Shown in pieces: positions 1 to 8,630 of a stretch of DNA of 64,000 nucleotides. Location of the stretch: the NCBI RefSeq assembly GCF_013170805.1, contig NZ_CP051294.1, positions 124,001 through 188,000 of the forward strand, given 5' to 3'. The stretch's first letter is position 1, and every line of letters starts with the position of its first letter. The position numbers and the translations under genes were made by a program. The stretch comes from Mesorhizobium sp. NZP2077 (GTDB lineage Bacteria > Pseudomonadota > Alphaproteobacteria > Rhizobiales > Rhizobiaceae). The notes beneath the pieces are model-generated. The model was not told the DNA's origin. It made no database searches and worked only from the letters and a program-made list of their open reading frames with translations.

Positions 1-64
1 GCGGGAGCCGATCCGGTTCACCTGCCGCCCACAACAGAAGATGTGTGTCCAGCAACAGCTTCAT
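1..64 (-). CDS. VapC-type PIN-domain toxin, N-terminal fragment (runs off window)
   Basis: The reverse strand from base 64 reads M-K-L-L-L-D-T-H-L-L-L-W and continues past the window edge. This is the usual opening of a short PIN-domain ribonuclease, with the first metal-binding Asp at residue 6. Its ATG overlaps the stop codon of the antitoxin gene at 61-318 in an ATGA arrangement, which is typical of translationally coupled type II toxin-antitoxin pairs. Only 21 codons are present, so the remaining acidic residues cannot be checked. Confidence 0.75.
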   Translation of the reverse strand, partial: MKLLLDTHLLLWAAGEPDRLP

Positions 65-318
65 GCGTCACCGTCGAACAGCTTTTCGATTTCCTCGCTG
101 CCCATGCGGTCGAAGTCTTCGGGAACCGAGAATGCACCGGCCATAAACCCGATCCGCCGTATCGCGCCAGCGTCGGGCTGATCGATCGGGACAACCTTGA
201 CAAGGGGCCTGCCGGATTTGGCAATGATAAAAGGCTCGCCTTTGGCCGCCTTGTCGACCAGACGAGAGAGATGGGTTTTCGCTTCGTGGATGTTAACCGT
301 CTGCATGTGGTTCACCAT
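61..318 (-). CDS. Phd/YefM-family antitoxin
   Basis: This 85-residue protein has the characteristic N-terminus of Phd/YefM antitoxins (T-V-N-I-H-E-A-K-T-H-L-S-R-L-V), followed by the 'GEPFIIAKSGRPLVKVVP' strand-turn-strand pattern. The C-terminus is acidic and would wrap the toxin. An alternative start is the Met at residue 5 (base 306), which gives the more usual opening M-Q-T-V. It overlaps the PIN-domain gene by 4 bases, so the two form one operon. Family members bind their own promoter and neutralise the partner; that is family knowledge, not visible here. Confidence 0.85.
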   Translation of the reverse strand: MVNHMQTVNIHEAKTHLSRLVDKAAKGEPFIIAKSGRPLVKVVPIDQPDAGAIRRIGFMAGAFSVPEDFDRMGSEEIEKLFDGDA

Positions 319-500
319 TTAACCTTAGTCCGATGAACTTAGTTTATCTTACCCTCTTCTACAAGGGTTTGCTGCAAGCCCGCCGGCGGGACCTTCAGCC
401 GGACCTAGTCGGTGGCGCGGGGCCAGATAGTACAGCAGACAGCGCTGGGGTACTCCAGCGCCTCGCGTGTCGTAAGAGACGGTCGTAGCCCGGAATGAGA

Positions 501-2153
501 TCAACGCCTGGAGAAAAATGGCGTCGAATGATCCCGCCTGCGGGTGGGCCCCGTCGGCCGCTCAATCGAAATGTTGGTGCGCGGTGGAAGTTCGCCGGCG
601 TGCAATTCGAGGAGCCGCTGGTCCAAGTCCTTGTCCGCCGCGGTAAGGCGATGGTTGAGGCGCAGATAGTCCATCCAGGTCGGCGTGCGGAATGTTTCTG
701 TCCAAAGCGATGGATCCTGAAGATCGCGCTGCAGGGTCCAATGCCGAGCGCCGACGCGGCTTTGTACTCGGCGCCGTTCTCGCATCTGGTCCAGGAAAGC
801 CTCGACATTTCTCTCAGGTATTGAATACTCGATCTTGACGACGATCGGGCCGCTTCTCGACGTCAAGTCGACGGCGACCTCCGGCGCTTTGAATACCAAA
901 GGATCCTGTTCTTGCTCTTTCCATTGACGGATGGGCAACAGGAACCCGGTGGCGGCGACCAGCAAGAGAGCTCCAGCGGAGCCCTCCAGGGACAGTGTCG
1001 GGGAATAATTCTCGGCCACCGTACCCCAAAGCCAACTGCCGGCCGCGATGCCTCCGTACGTCAAGGCATAATAGATCGAGAGAGTGCGACCAACGACCCA
1101 CCTTGGGCTGGCCAATTGGACGCTCACGCCAAGCCCGGTCCAGGTGATGACCCAGCCGGCGCCGCCGAGTGCCAGCGCAATGGCCGCCACCGCCAGCGAA
1201 GGCGTGAGTGCAAGGGAAAGACAACACGCCGCGCAGGCAATGCTCGCGAGCGTTATAAGACGTTCCTGGGACATCATCCGCCTGAAGTAGCTGTTGCAGA
1301 TGCCGGCCAGAAAAGCGCCGGCTCCGAAGCCGGCCATCAGGATCCCGTAGACGATCGGTCCCCCGCCCAGCTGATCGCGAGCGACCAGAGGCAGCAGCGC
1401 GAGTATCGAAATGCTCGTCAAGCCAAACAGGGTTCCGCGCGCAGTCGCCGCCTTGATTTCCGACGACATCGCCGTGAAGCGCACCCCGTCATGGATCGCC
1501 GTTGCCATCGACTCGCGCGGCAGCGGTGAAGAGCGAACATTCCACTTGCAGCGCCATATGGCGCAAAGTGGCGACAGATAGCTGAGCGTGGTGAGAGCGA
1601 AGGCCGTCACCGGTCCAAAGGAGGCGACGACAATGCCGCCGAGCGCCGGGCCTACGCTTCGCACAGTATTGAAGCCGACCGAGATGAGCGTGACGGCAGC
1701 TGGAACGTCGCGCCTGTCGACGATGTCGCCAACCGACGCCTGCCAGGCGGGATCATTGAAAGCGGCGCCGCATCCAATCAAAAAGCTGAAGCCAAGTATG
1801 GTCCATGGATCGACAAGGCCTAGCGCGACAAGACCAGTCAGCACGGCAGATGCCACCGCCATCAGGCACCGACCTGCGAACATGACCCTGCGACGGCTGA
1901 AATTGTCGGCGATGGCGCCGGCGAAGACCGATAAGATAAACGCCGGCAGCGTTGATGAAGCCTGCACCAGCGCGACCATCAGATCGGAAGTCGAGATTGT
2001 GGCCATCAGCCAGCTGATGGCCACGGACTGCATCAGCCATCCGAAGCTGGAAACCTGTGTGGCAAGCCAGATCGAACGAAAGGTCGGGTTTTCGAGCGGC
2101 GCAAACGTCGCCGACGAAACTGGATACGCATCTGCGCGCGCCACACTGCTCAT
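501..2153 (-). CDS. MFS exporter of the EntS/MFS_3 type with C-terminal ferredoxin-fold-like domain (copy 1)
   Basis: The 550-residue protein opens with the 'FAPLENPTFRSIWLATQVS' pattern seen in MFS_3 (EntS-like) efflux proteins. About ten to twelve hydrophobic segments follow between residues 20 and 410, with the MFS loop 'ADNFSRRRVM' after the second segment. The last ~120 residues are soluble and resemble an antibiotic-biosynthesis-monooxygenase-like fold ('VVKIEYSIPERNVEAFL'), as in other long members of this family. The substrate is unknown. A second copy of exactly the same length lies at 49619-51271, with near-identical C-terminal wording, so this is a paralogue pair inside one window. 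No operon partner is evident. Confidence 0.85.
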   Translation of the reverse strand: MSSVARADAYPVSSATFAPLENPTFRSIWLATQVSSFGWLMQSVAISWLMATISTSDLMVALVQASSTLPAFILSVFAGAIADNFSRRRVMFAGRCLMAVASAVLTGLVALGLVDPWTILGFSFLIGCGAAFNDPAWQASVGDIVDRRDVPAAVTLISVGFNTVRSVGPALGGIVVASFGPVTAFALTTLSYLSPLCAIWRCKWNVRSSPLPRESMATAIHDGVRFTAMSSEIKAATARGTLFGLTSISILALLPLVARDQLGGGPIVYGILMAGFGAGAFLAGICNSYFRRMMSQERLITLASIACAACCLSLALTPSLAVAAIALALGGAGWVITWTGLGVSVQLASPRWVVGRTLSIYYALTYGGIAAGSWLWGTVAENYSPTLSLEGSAGALLLVAATGFLLPIRQWKEQEQDPLVFKAPEVAVDLTSRSGPIVVKIEYSIPERNVEAFLDQMRERRRVQSRVGARHWTLQRDLQDPSLWTETFRTPTWMDYLRLNHRLTAADKDLDQRLLELHAGELPPRTNISIERPTGPTRRRDHSTPFFSRR

Positions 2154-2505
2154 TGGCCGAGCCTTCCTTCCGTGTACAGGTCGCGTAGAGGTTTCTCCCA
2201 GCGCACATGTCCACGGAGGAATGGCAGGATCAGGGCATTTAACTTAAGGAGCAAGTTTTTGCCGCTGTGGCCGAAACGAATACTTCTTTCTGGAAGAATG
2301 AACCGCGAATCGCGGCGAGAGCAGGGGGCGCGTCCAACGGCGAGTGGAAGCGGACGGATGAACAAATGCTACTGCCGGATGCCACGACCTCCCGGGGCGA
2401 ATGCGTTACGCATGAATCTCGCTGAGGCTTTCGTTGCGTTCGCGCCCGGGCCTCACTAAAAGCGGAAAACTTCGCCGACTGTTGATATGCCATAAGGAGC
2501 GCTCC

Positions 2506-2970
2506 ATGACAGAAGAAGCCGACAACAACACCGATGCCCTTATCGAGCTCACCGCCGACGTTGTCTCTGCCTATGTCTCCAACAATCCGGTTCCAGTAGG
2601 CGAACTTCCTGCCCTGATCGGCCAGGTGCATGCGGCACTGAAGGGAGCGGTCGCCGGCTCCGCACCGGACAAGCCGGAAGTTCTCAATCCAGCAGTACCC
2701 GTCAGGAAATCGGTCACGCCGGACTACATTATCTGCCTGGATGACGGGAAGAAGTTCAAGTCGCTGAAGCGGCATCTGTCGACCCACTACGGTCTGACGC
2801 CGGACGAATACCGTGTCAAATGGGGCTTGCCTTCTGACTATCCGATGGTCGCGCCAAACTACGCCGCGGCGCGCTCGGCACTGGCCAAGAGCATGGGCCT
2901 CGGCCGTAAACCCAAGGAGCCGGAAGCGTCCGCGCCTGCGAAGCGGACCCGCACGAACGGCACAGCCTGA
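2506..2970 (+). CDS. mucR: MucR/Ros-family zinc-finger regulator (copy 1)
   Basis: The 154-residue protein is a Ros/MucR-type regulator. It has an N-terminal helical region ([14 protein letters not shown]) and a C-terminal DNA-binding domain with the conserved '[20 protein letters not shown]' and '[20 protein letters not shown]' segments. The zinc ligands are C-x2-D and H-x3-H in the Ros manner. The ATG at 2506 was chosen over the upstream in-frame ATG because an AAGGAG box lies 7 bases before it and the paralogue at 14264 starts with the same M-T-E-E-A. MucR proteins are nucleoid-associated repressors of exopolysaccharide, motility and cell-cycle genes in rhizobia. It is convergent with a cspA gene. 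Confidence 0.9.
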   Translation: MTEEADNNTDALIELTADVVSAYVSNNPVPVGELPALIGQVHAALKGAVAGSAPDKPEVLNPAVPVRKSVTPDYIICLDDGKKFKSLKRHLSTHYGLTPDEYRVKWGLPSDYPMVAPNYAAARSALAKSMGLGRKPKEPEASAPAKRTRTNGTA

Positions 2971-3192
2971 TTGATAGCCGACGGTCGTCCTGGCGAACCG
3001 CACCTGCCCAAACTCAACCCCGACGAAAAAAGGCGGGGCTCTCGCCACCTTTCTTGCAAGCAGTCTTTTCCAACTGGAATTCCCGAAGGGATTTTAGCAG
3101 TCCACTGCGCCTTCGGGTCGAACCGTGTTCGGCGCGCGCTTGTTTGAGCGGCTGTCAGTGTTCGCCGCGACGTTCCGGTTCGCGGCGGATAG

Positions 3193-3405
3193 TCAGCCTG
3201 CTTTGCTGAGGTTGCCGGCCGACGACTTGCCGGTGCGCCGGTCCTGCTCAACTTCATAATTGATCTTCTGACCATCGGCGAGGGTCGAAAGACCGGCACG
3301 CTCGACAGCGGAAATGTGGACGAACACGTCCTGACCGCCGCCATCGGGCTGGATGAAGCCGAAGCCCTTGGTGCTGTTGAACCACTTCACGGTTCCAGTC
3401 GCCAT
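3193..3405 (-). CDS. cspA: Cold-shock protein CspA family (copy 1)
   Basis: The 70-residue protein is a single cold-shock OB-fold domain with both RNA-binding motifs, '[11 protein letters not shown]' (RNP1) and 'VFVHISAVE' (RNP2). The usual start [10 protein letters not shown] is present. These proteins bind single-stranded RNA or DNA and melt secondary structure. The gene faces mucR copy 1, and the same convergent pair recurs at 14264-15114, where the protein differs at only a few positions. Confidence 0.93.
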   Translation of the reverse strand: MATGTVKWFNSTKGFGFIQPDGGGQDVFVHISAVERAGLSTLADGQKINYEVEQDRRTGKSSAGNLSKAG

Positions 3406-3996
3406 CTATCTTATTCCTTCATAACAACTGCAGAATGGCCTGGCCAAAGCCAGGCCGGTTTACAATGCGCCTGGAGATAACGCAGCAAAATCGCCAAATC
3501 GCAAGGCCTTTGACCACCTGGCCGAAGAAGAAACAGGGTTCGGACTCTCTGAGGGCAGACAAGACCTACCTTGTCCCTGGTCTACGCACTGGGACGGCCC
3601 GGCGCCGGCTCGACAAGAGCTGGTGTGCCGACCAGGTCGTCGACGTGGGTCACGGTCGACGAGGCCGCGGCCTTGCCACCCGATCCGGCCACGAGTGGAC
3701 CTCGGGCGCTTGATGACCGTCGCGACTGTTTCGGTGTCCGGCCGGCAGATGAGCACATCGCACCGTCGAGTTCCGGCTCTGGACGTTGCCGATAGAGGCG
3801 CGCCGCTTCGGCAAGTCCGCGCGATGCATGGAAGTGACCTTCAAGCAGCGATCGACCACCATTCCAGATCAAGCCGGCTCCTGCCGGAAACGCGCTTTGC
3901 ACGACAGGACCCTGACCGGCAAAATGACAGGTAAAAAACATGGGATGCTCCCCGAAATCGAGGAGCGCTCCCGCATTGATTGGATCATCTAGAAAA
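3406..3996. other. 590-bp stretch without a supportable gene
   Basis: The region lies between cspA copy 1 and the phasin gene. Several short overlapping open frames exist on both strands but none has a recognisable domain, a convincing ribosome-binding site or rhizobial codon pattern. The 100-200 bases next to 3405 should hold the cspA promoter and long 5' leader usual for cold-shock genes, but I cannot define it. Confidence 0.5.
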
Positions 3997-4458
3997 CTAG
4001 GCGGCCTCGAGGCCCTTCAGCGCCTTCGCGAAGGCGTCCTTGACCGGCTTGGAAACGTCGGCCGCCGTCCTGGCGGTGAGCGCCTGGATGTCCTTGACTT
4101 GCTCGACACCCATTTCAAGGCGCTTGCGCAGAAAGATCCTGTGCAACTCAAAAACTTCGGACAGCGACTTCACACGGGCCAGCGCCTCAAGGTGCGAGAA
4201 GTCAGCTTCGGCGTTCGCGCGCAATGCCGCGATCATCTTCAGCGACAACTCGTTGCCGGCCGACTTCGCGGTTTCGGCGCTCGACTCGAGCGCCTTCTGG
4301 GTCTCTTCAGCGCCTGATTTGAATTTTTGAAGCACCTCGTTCGTTTGCTCCATGCCCTTGTCTGCGACGGCGCGAAGTTGATCGGTAGCCTTGCCGGGAT
4401 CGAATGCCGAAAATTCGGTGGCTTCGGTTGCGTTGGACTTGTCAGTGGGTTTGGACAT
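3997..4458 (-). CDS. Phasin-family protein
   Basis: The 153-residue protein is rich in Ala, Glu, Lys and Thr and almost entirely predicted helix. It has the phasin pattern 'LRAVADKGMEQTNEVLQKFK' followed by 'LKMIAALRANAEADFSHLEA' and 'RKRLEMGVEQVKDIQAL'. Phasins coat polyhydroxyalkanoate granules, which fits a rhizobium that stores PHB. The ATG at 4458 was chosen because a GGAGG box sits 8 bases upstream. The open frame extends to 4785, but the extra N-terminus does not look like coding sequence. Confidence 0.88.
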   Translation of the reverse strand: MSKPTDKSNATEATEFSAFDPGKATDQLRAVADKGMEQTNEVLQKFKSGAEETQKALESSAETAKSAGNELSLKMIAALRANAEADFSHLEALARVKSLSEVFELHRIFLRKRLEMGVEQVKDIQALTARTAADVSKPVKDAFAKALKGLEAA

Positions 4459-4748
4459 TTCTTGAACCTCCGCTTGAAGATGGTTTCCCGCCCGCGACAG
4501 CACATTGGGGCTGATGTGTGACAGTGGTATGTGCACTGCAACAATCTGGTGCGGACGTGTGGGCCAGTTCGCGCCCGCGACGGGGTTCGCGGCCATCTCG
4601 ATCGAGGGGTGTGGCTGTTGACTACGGGATCCAAGGAGCTTTTCAAATCCTTGCCGCAAAAGTGCCCATAGAATCGGCACGAATTCTTTGCCAGTTGATG
4701 GACCAAATGCGCGGACGGCGGCTCGGACGAAGAGCGGCGAAGCTTCCG

Positions 4749-4991
4749 CTATCGTCCAGAGCTCTCCGATAGTTTGCCCATGCATTCCTCGAGCTTCTCC
4801 AGGCGAAGCTTCGCCCTGCGAAGTTCATGTCCGGCTTCGAAACGTCGATGGCGTCCCAAAGGTGCGGTCGTCATGAGGTCGAGCTCCAGTTCGGCAATGC
4901 GCGCGCGCACCTGTCGAGCGTCGTCCTGGCGCAACGCTCTAATCAATCCACGTCCACGCATTAGTCTTCCCTGCAGCACCCCAAAAGCCAT
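4749..4991 (-). CDS. Small basic coiled-coil protein of unknown function (paralogue of 16509-16718)
   Basis: The 80-residue protein is highly charged and helical, with a probable coiled coil across 'RARIAELELDLMT' and 'GHELRRAKLRLEKLEECM'. It is recognisably related to the protein at 16509-16718: both share M-R-G-x-G-x-I-R, A/E-R-I-A-x-L-E-x-x-L and G-H-E-L-R-x-x-K-x-R-L-x-x-L-E-x-C. That conservation supports it as a real gene rather than a chance frame. A GAGGA box lies 8-12 bases before the chosen ATG; the Met at 4961 is an alternative and would match the paralogue's start. Function unknown. Confidence 0.6.
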   Translation of the reverse strand: MAFGVLQGRLMRGRGLIRALRQDDARQVRARIAELELDLMTTAPLGRHRRFEAGHELRRAKLRLEKLEECMGKLSESSGR

Positions 4992-5671
4992 GCTGGTCTA
5001 TCCTCGGAGACCCTAATTTCCGGCAAGCTGAAACGCTCTAAATTTAACTTCGGCTACTTTAGCGATGATAAGGCGCCTGGCATGAGGCGGACAGGCGAAG
5101 GTGGCGCCGGCCAGGAGCGCAGCTGCGAGGTCGCAGCGGCTGCGGGACGGCGGCTGGGATGTGGATAATTAGGCCTGGCCTATTGCGGATTACGCCAGCC
5201 GGCGCGCACCCTGGCTACCATGGTGGCGGAGCATGTTGAATTGGCGTTGTTTGAGCAGTCGCTCGGCAATCGCGAGGGCCTGCATCAACCGTTCGGTGAT
5301 CGTGTGGCTGACGCTGCGGAGAAAACAGCAGGATCGGTTCTATTCGACGTACGTGTCGACGGCGATATCTGCGTTCAGCGGATGGCTGGGATTGGATATG
5401 GCGAAACCGGCACAGCGATAATCGTAATGGAGAAGAGCGGACAGCTTAGATGCGCCTCGATCAACGGAGACACAGCCCTTCTGGTGGCAGAATTGGCTGC
5501 CTGGGATGCGTCGCCGCTAAGTGAGCAGGCGAGGGGTGACCACCGCGGAACGGCCATCATCCTGCTCGCGAGGCTTCGTGGCTCGGGTCACTTCGCCCCG
5601 TTCCCAGCCGGCTGAGCGCTGCTTCTTACGGGAGGGCACATTCGCGTCGGTACGGCAGCTCTCGGCAAAAC
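4992..5671. other. 680-bp stretch without a supportable gene
   Basis: Open frames at 5220-5615 (+) and 5375-5560 (-) overlap each other and show no family resemblance. I see no intact regulatory site or insertion-sequence end. The segment separates the small coiled-coil gene from the terminator that follows the porin remnant. Confidence 0.45.
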
Positions 5672-5703
5672 AAAAAGGCCCCCGACGACGTCGCGGGCCT
5701 TTC
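5672..5703 (-). terminator. Rho-independent terminator after the porin remnant
   Basis: On the reverse strand an AAAGGCCC arm and a GGGCCTTT arm enclose a GC-rich loop, and a T-rich run (TTTTTGTTTTG) follows. It is placed just beyond the 3' end of the porin fragment, so it probably belonged to the intact porin gene. Confidence 0.7.
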
Positions 5704-5726
5704 CGTTCTGATCGGCAGGGGTTCGA

Positions 5727-6035
5727 TCAGAAGTTGCGCTGGAAACGGACGATGCCGCCAACGCTATCCTTCTCGTCGGCCTTGGTGAAGTTGCCGAACG
5801 GAGTGCCATCGTCGAAGTGACCGAAATGGTCCCAGTCGACTTCGGTCGTGATCGTGAAGCCCGGAACGATGGTATGCGCAACGTTCGCAGCCAGAGCGTA
5901 GTTCTTGTCGTCGTCAGCCCAGGCCTGGAGATTGAACGCGGTCTTGGCATTGAACTTGTAGGTGCCGCCGTTCCCCCGAGATCTGCGCCAGCCACTCTCG
6001 ACCGTGGTGATCACCTCGATCGGATGCTTCGTCAC
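5727..6035 (-). pseudogene. Porin (Omp2b/RopA type), C-terminal remnant
   Basis: Only the last ~80 residues of a trimeric rhizobial porin remain. They contain 'GGTYKFNAKTAFNLQ', 'DDDKNYALAANVAHTIVPG' and the closing 'DWDHFGHFDDGTPFGNFTKA ... GGIVRFQRNF', which ends in the terminal Phe required for outer-membrane insertion. The full-length porin at 52406-53557 matches it block for block. The first ~20 codons of the open frame do not match porin sequence, and no signal peptide is present. The gene is therefore a truncated duplicate and not expected to function. Confidence 0.85.
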
Positions 6036-6148
6036 AGGACTGTTCCAGGCACCAGGACTTGCGGCTTCCAGCCTACCTCAGTAAGCGGCCGTAAAATGCC
6101 GTCAGCGTGCGAGACGGATCATTGCTGCCAGGTGCCTCGTCTGGCCAT

Positions 6149-8107
6149 TCATGTGTTTTGCTCCTGACCAATCGCCTTCGCGGCAATGCCAAAAATGTCG
6201 TCTATCCCCACAGGTTTGCCGATCAAATAGCCTTGAGCTTCATCGCATCCGACGCGGCGCAGGTAGTCGAGCTGCTCGGGAGTTTCCACGCCTTCGGCCG
6301 TTACCTCAATTCGAAGCTCATGCGCCAACTGAACCAATGATCTTACAATCGCGGCGCAGTCCGCATCCGTGAGTATATCCTGGACAAAAGACCGGTCGAT
6401 CTTGAGCCGCGAAAGAGGCAATTTACGAAGATATGTCAGGGATGAAAAGCCAGTGCCAAAATCGTCAAGAGCAACTGTGACGGACAGAAAACTCAACGAT
6501 TGTAGTAATGAAACAGCGTCTTCAAAATCCGAAATTAGCACCGATTCCGTGATCTCGACCTCAAGTCGCTTTGGTTCTAAACCAGTCTCCGACAAGACCA
6601 TTGCTATTCCATCCAACAACGACTTGTTCTTAAGCTGGACTGCCGACAGATTGACGGAGACCCGTAGGTCACGCGGCCATTGCGCCGCTGCCAGGCAAGC
6701 CGCGCTGATAGCCCAATGCCCGATGGCGTGAATCAATCCGGTTTCTTCAGCGATTGATATGAATTCCGACGGAGGGATCGCGCCTAGAGTCGGATGCTGC
6801 CAGCGCAGAAGCGCTTCAAAACCTCGAATGCGATCGCTCCCGAGGTCGAGAAACGGTTGAAATGCGAGCGAAAGCTGGTCGTTGGCGAGCGCGGTTGCCA
6901 GATCTCGTTCAAGGGCATGGCGCCTTGCGGCAGCTTCATCGTCGCTCGCGCAGAAAAACTGGATGGAGCCCGCCCCTAGCGTCTTAGCCCTGTGCAGCGC
7001 CGTGTCGACGCACCGCAGGAGATGGGTGGCATCCAACCCGTCAGTGGGCGCCAAAGCGATACCGGCAGAGGCCTTGCAATATATTTCGCGCCCCTCGATC
7101 AAGAACGGGGCGCGCATGGCATCTATGATCTGTTCGGCTAAGAACCTGATTTGATCTGGCCTGATATCGCGCGCAGCGATTATTGCAAATTCGCCACCCT
7201 CCAATCTGGCGATGCCATCGCTCTCCCGTGTCGATTTGCGAAGTCGCGCAGCGACTTCGACCAAAACGGCATCCGCCATTGCCCGGCCAAAGCGATCGTT
7301 CACCTCGTCAAAATTGCTAAGATCGAACAAAAGCAGCGAAAAGTGCTGGTCAAACTGCTTTGCGTCCACCAACGCGTTCTCCAGCCGCTCGTTGAAGCTG
7401 AACCGGTTTGGCAAACTCGTCAGAACATCCCTGCGAATGGCATTTTCGCTTTCCGCTTGCAGAATGAAGCGTTGGGTAAATTCGAACGCGTGAGCAAGCA
7501 CTGCACGAAACAGCGTGATGGCATAGCTCACCATCAGGATTGCGACGGGCAGATTGACGGCGTCTTCCACCCACACAATCGCGACCGCCGAACCGACGAA
7601 GATCGGTAGCGTATACGCGATGGCCACAATAGGGATCGTGTAGAAGGAAGCGGCACCGCCTGCGATCATCCCCGCGCTCAGGCAGGTAATGACGACCTGC
7701 GCCGCGCTTGTTGCCCCGCCGAAGAACAGAACCGGAAGTGCGCCCCACCAAGTGCCGAACAGGAAGGCGTTGCGCACCAGGTTTTGCGTTGTGCGGCGAG
7801 ACACCGACCTTGGTTTGACTGTCTGAAACGATGATCTTGATCTTAGCCCTACGAAACCAGCCGCGACGATGATGACACTCGCCCAGAGGATGGCTTTCGT
7901 TTGGTCGGGCGAGCCCCAAACCGCCATAACAAAAGTGGCCGCATTGAGTATGTTCGCAACCATGCCAAGAAGCGTGTTGCGAAGCACGATACTGACCTGC
8001 TCAGCCCTGATGCGGCCGGCAAGTGGCTCGATCGTCGAGGGCCCGCCAAAAGCCCGCAGATCTCCCGCCAGAAGGTCACCGAGCCTTGCGGTAAACAGAC
8101 GCTGCAT
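6149..8107 (-). CDS. Membrane GGDEF-EAL protein with degenerate GGDEF motif; probable c-di-GMP phosphodiesterase
   Basis: The 652-residue protein has an N-terminal block with about five to six hydrophobic segments (residues ~40-205), a GGDEF domain (~220-385) and an EAL domain (~400-640). The cyclase signature reads E-G-G-E-F at 303-307 where G-G-D/E-E-F is expected, so cyclase activity is doubtful. The EAL domain keeps E-A-L-L-R at 431-435, the D-D-F-G-T-G loop and the 'EVTAEGVET' motif, so hydrolysis of c-di-GMP is plausible. The protein probably senses a signal through its membrane part. It is monocistronic, with a DNA gap on both sides. Confidence 0.88.
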   Translation of the reverse strand: MQRLFTARLGDLLAGDLRAFGGPSTIEPLAGRIRAEQVSIVLRNTLLGMVANILNAATFVMAVWGSPDQTKAILWASVIIVAAGFVGLRSRSSFQTVKPRSVSRRTTQNLVRNAFLFGTWWGALPVLFFGGATSAAQVVITCLSAGMIAGGAASFYTIPIVAIAYTLPIFVGSAVAIVWVEDAVNLPVAILMVSYAITLFRAVLAHAFEFTQRFILQAESENAIRRDVLTSLPNRFSFNERLENALVDAKQFDQHFSLLLFDLSNFDEVNDRFGRAMADAVLVEVAARLRKSTRESDGIARLEGGEFAIIAARDIRPDQIRFLAEQIIDAMRAPFLIEGREIYCKASAGIALAPTDGLDATHLLRCVDTALHRAKTLGAGSIQFFCASDDEAAARRHALERDLATALANDQLSLAFQPFLDLGSDRIRGFEALLRWQHPTLGAIPPSEFISIAEETGLIHAIGHWAISAACLAAAQWPRDLRVSVNLSAVQLKNKSLLDGIAMVLSETGLEPKRLEVEITESVLISDFEDAVSLLQSLSFLSVTVALDDFGTGFSSLTYLRKLPLSRLKIDRSFVQDILTDADCAAIVRSLVQLAHELRIEVTAEGVETPEQLDYLRRVGCDEAQGYLIGKPVGIDDIFGIAAKAIGQEQNT

Positions 8108-8397
8108 CCCCTTTCACTCCCCCGGTAGAGTAGTCAGCTGCGTGTTGGTCGGTCCCCTAGCACTGAACAATTCGGAAAAAGTAAATTTCAACTGCAAATC
8201 CTTTATGTTTCGATTGTCCCACTCGGCCGTCTCCGAGATACTCGGCAATGAAGATCAGGTTTGTTCCTCGGATACGGCTAGGTGGGACTGACCCAAGCCA
8301 CGCCAGCGAACGAGTATCGCAATAATCCTGCCGAGACATTTGTTGCTTTCAACGGCAACCACTTCGCCGACTGTCTTTCAAGCATCCGGAGTGTTTC

Positions 8398-8625
8398 ATG
8401 ACGGAAGAAGCCGACAACAACATCGACGTCCTCATCGAGCTCGCCGCCCGACACTGCCCTGATCGGCCAAGTCCACGCAGCACTCAAAGGCACCGTCGGC
8501 GCCAGCGTTTCAGCAGAAGAAGCGGAGGCTCTCAAGCCTGCGGTATCGATCAGGAAGTCGGTGACACCGGGCTACATTATCTGCCTTGAAAACGGGAAGA
8601 AATTCAAATCGCTGAAGCGTCCCTG
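8398..8625 (+). pseudogene. MucR/Ros-family regulator, deleted and truncated third copy
   Basis: The start [15 protein letters not shown] and about 65 bases of upstream DNA match mucR copy 2 (14264). About 50 bases are then missing between 'GAGCTCGCCGCC' and 'CTGCCCTGATCGGCCA', which shifts the frame. Homology resumes out of frame up to 'AAATTCAAATCGCTGAAGCG' and stops abruptly at about 8625. The DNA-binding domain's C-terminal half is absent. A truncated out-of-frame peptide would be made, so this is a pseudogene. Confidence 0.88.
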
Positions 8626-8630
8626 AGGAC

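Noticed and set aside
2239..3048. Reverse-strand frame of 269 codons over mucR copy 1
   Set aside because: Shadow of the real regulator gene; the same shadow appears opposite mucR copy 2.
5220..5615. Plus-strand frame of 131 codons
   Set aside because: No family resemblance, overlapped by other frames and no convincing start; left as unassigned DNA.
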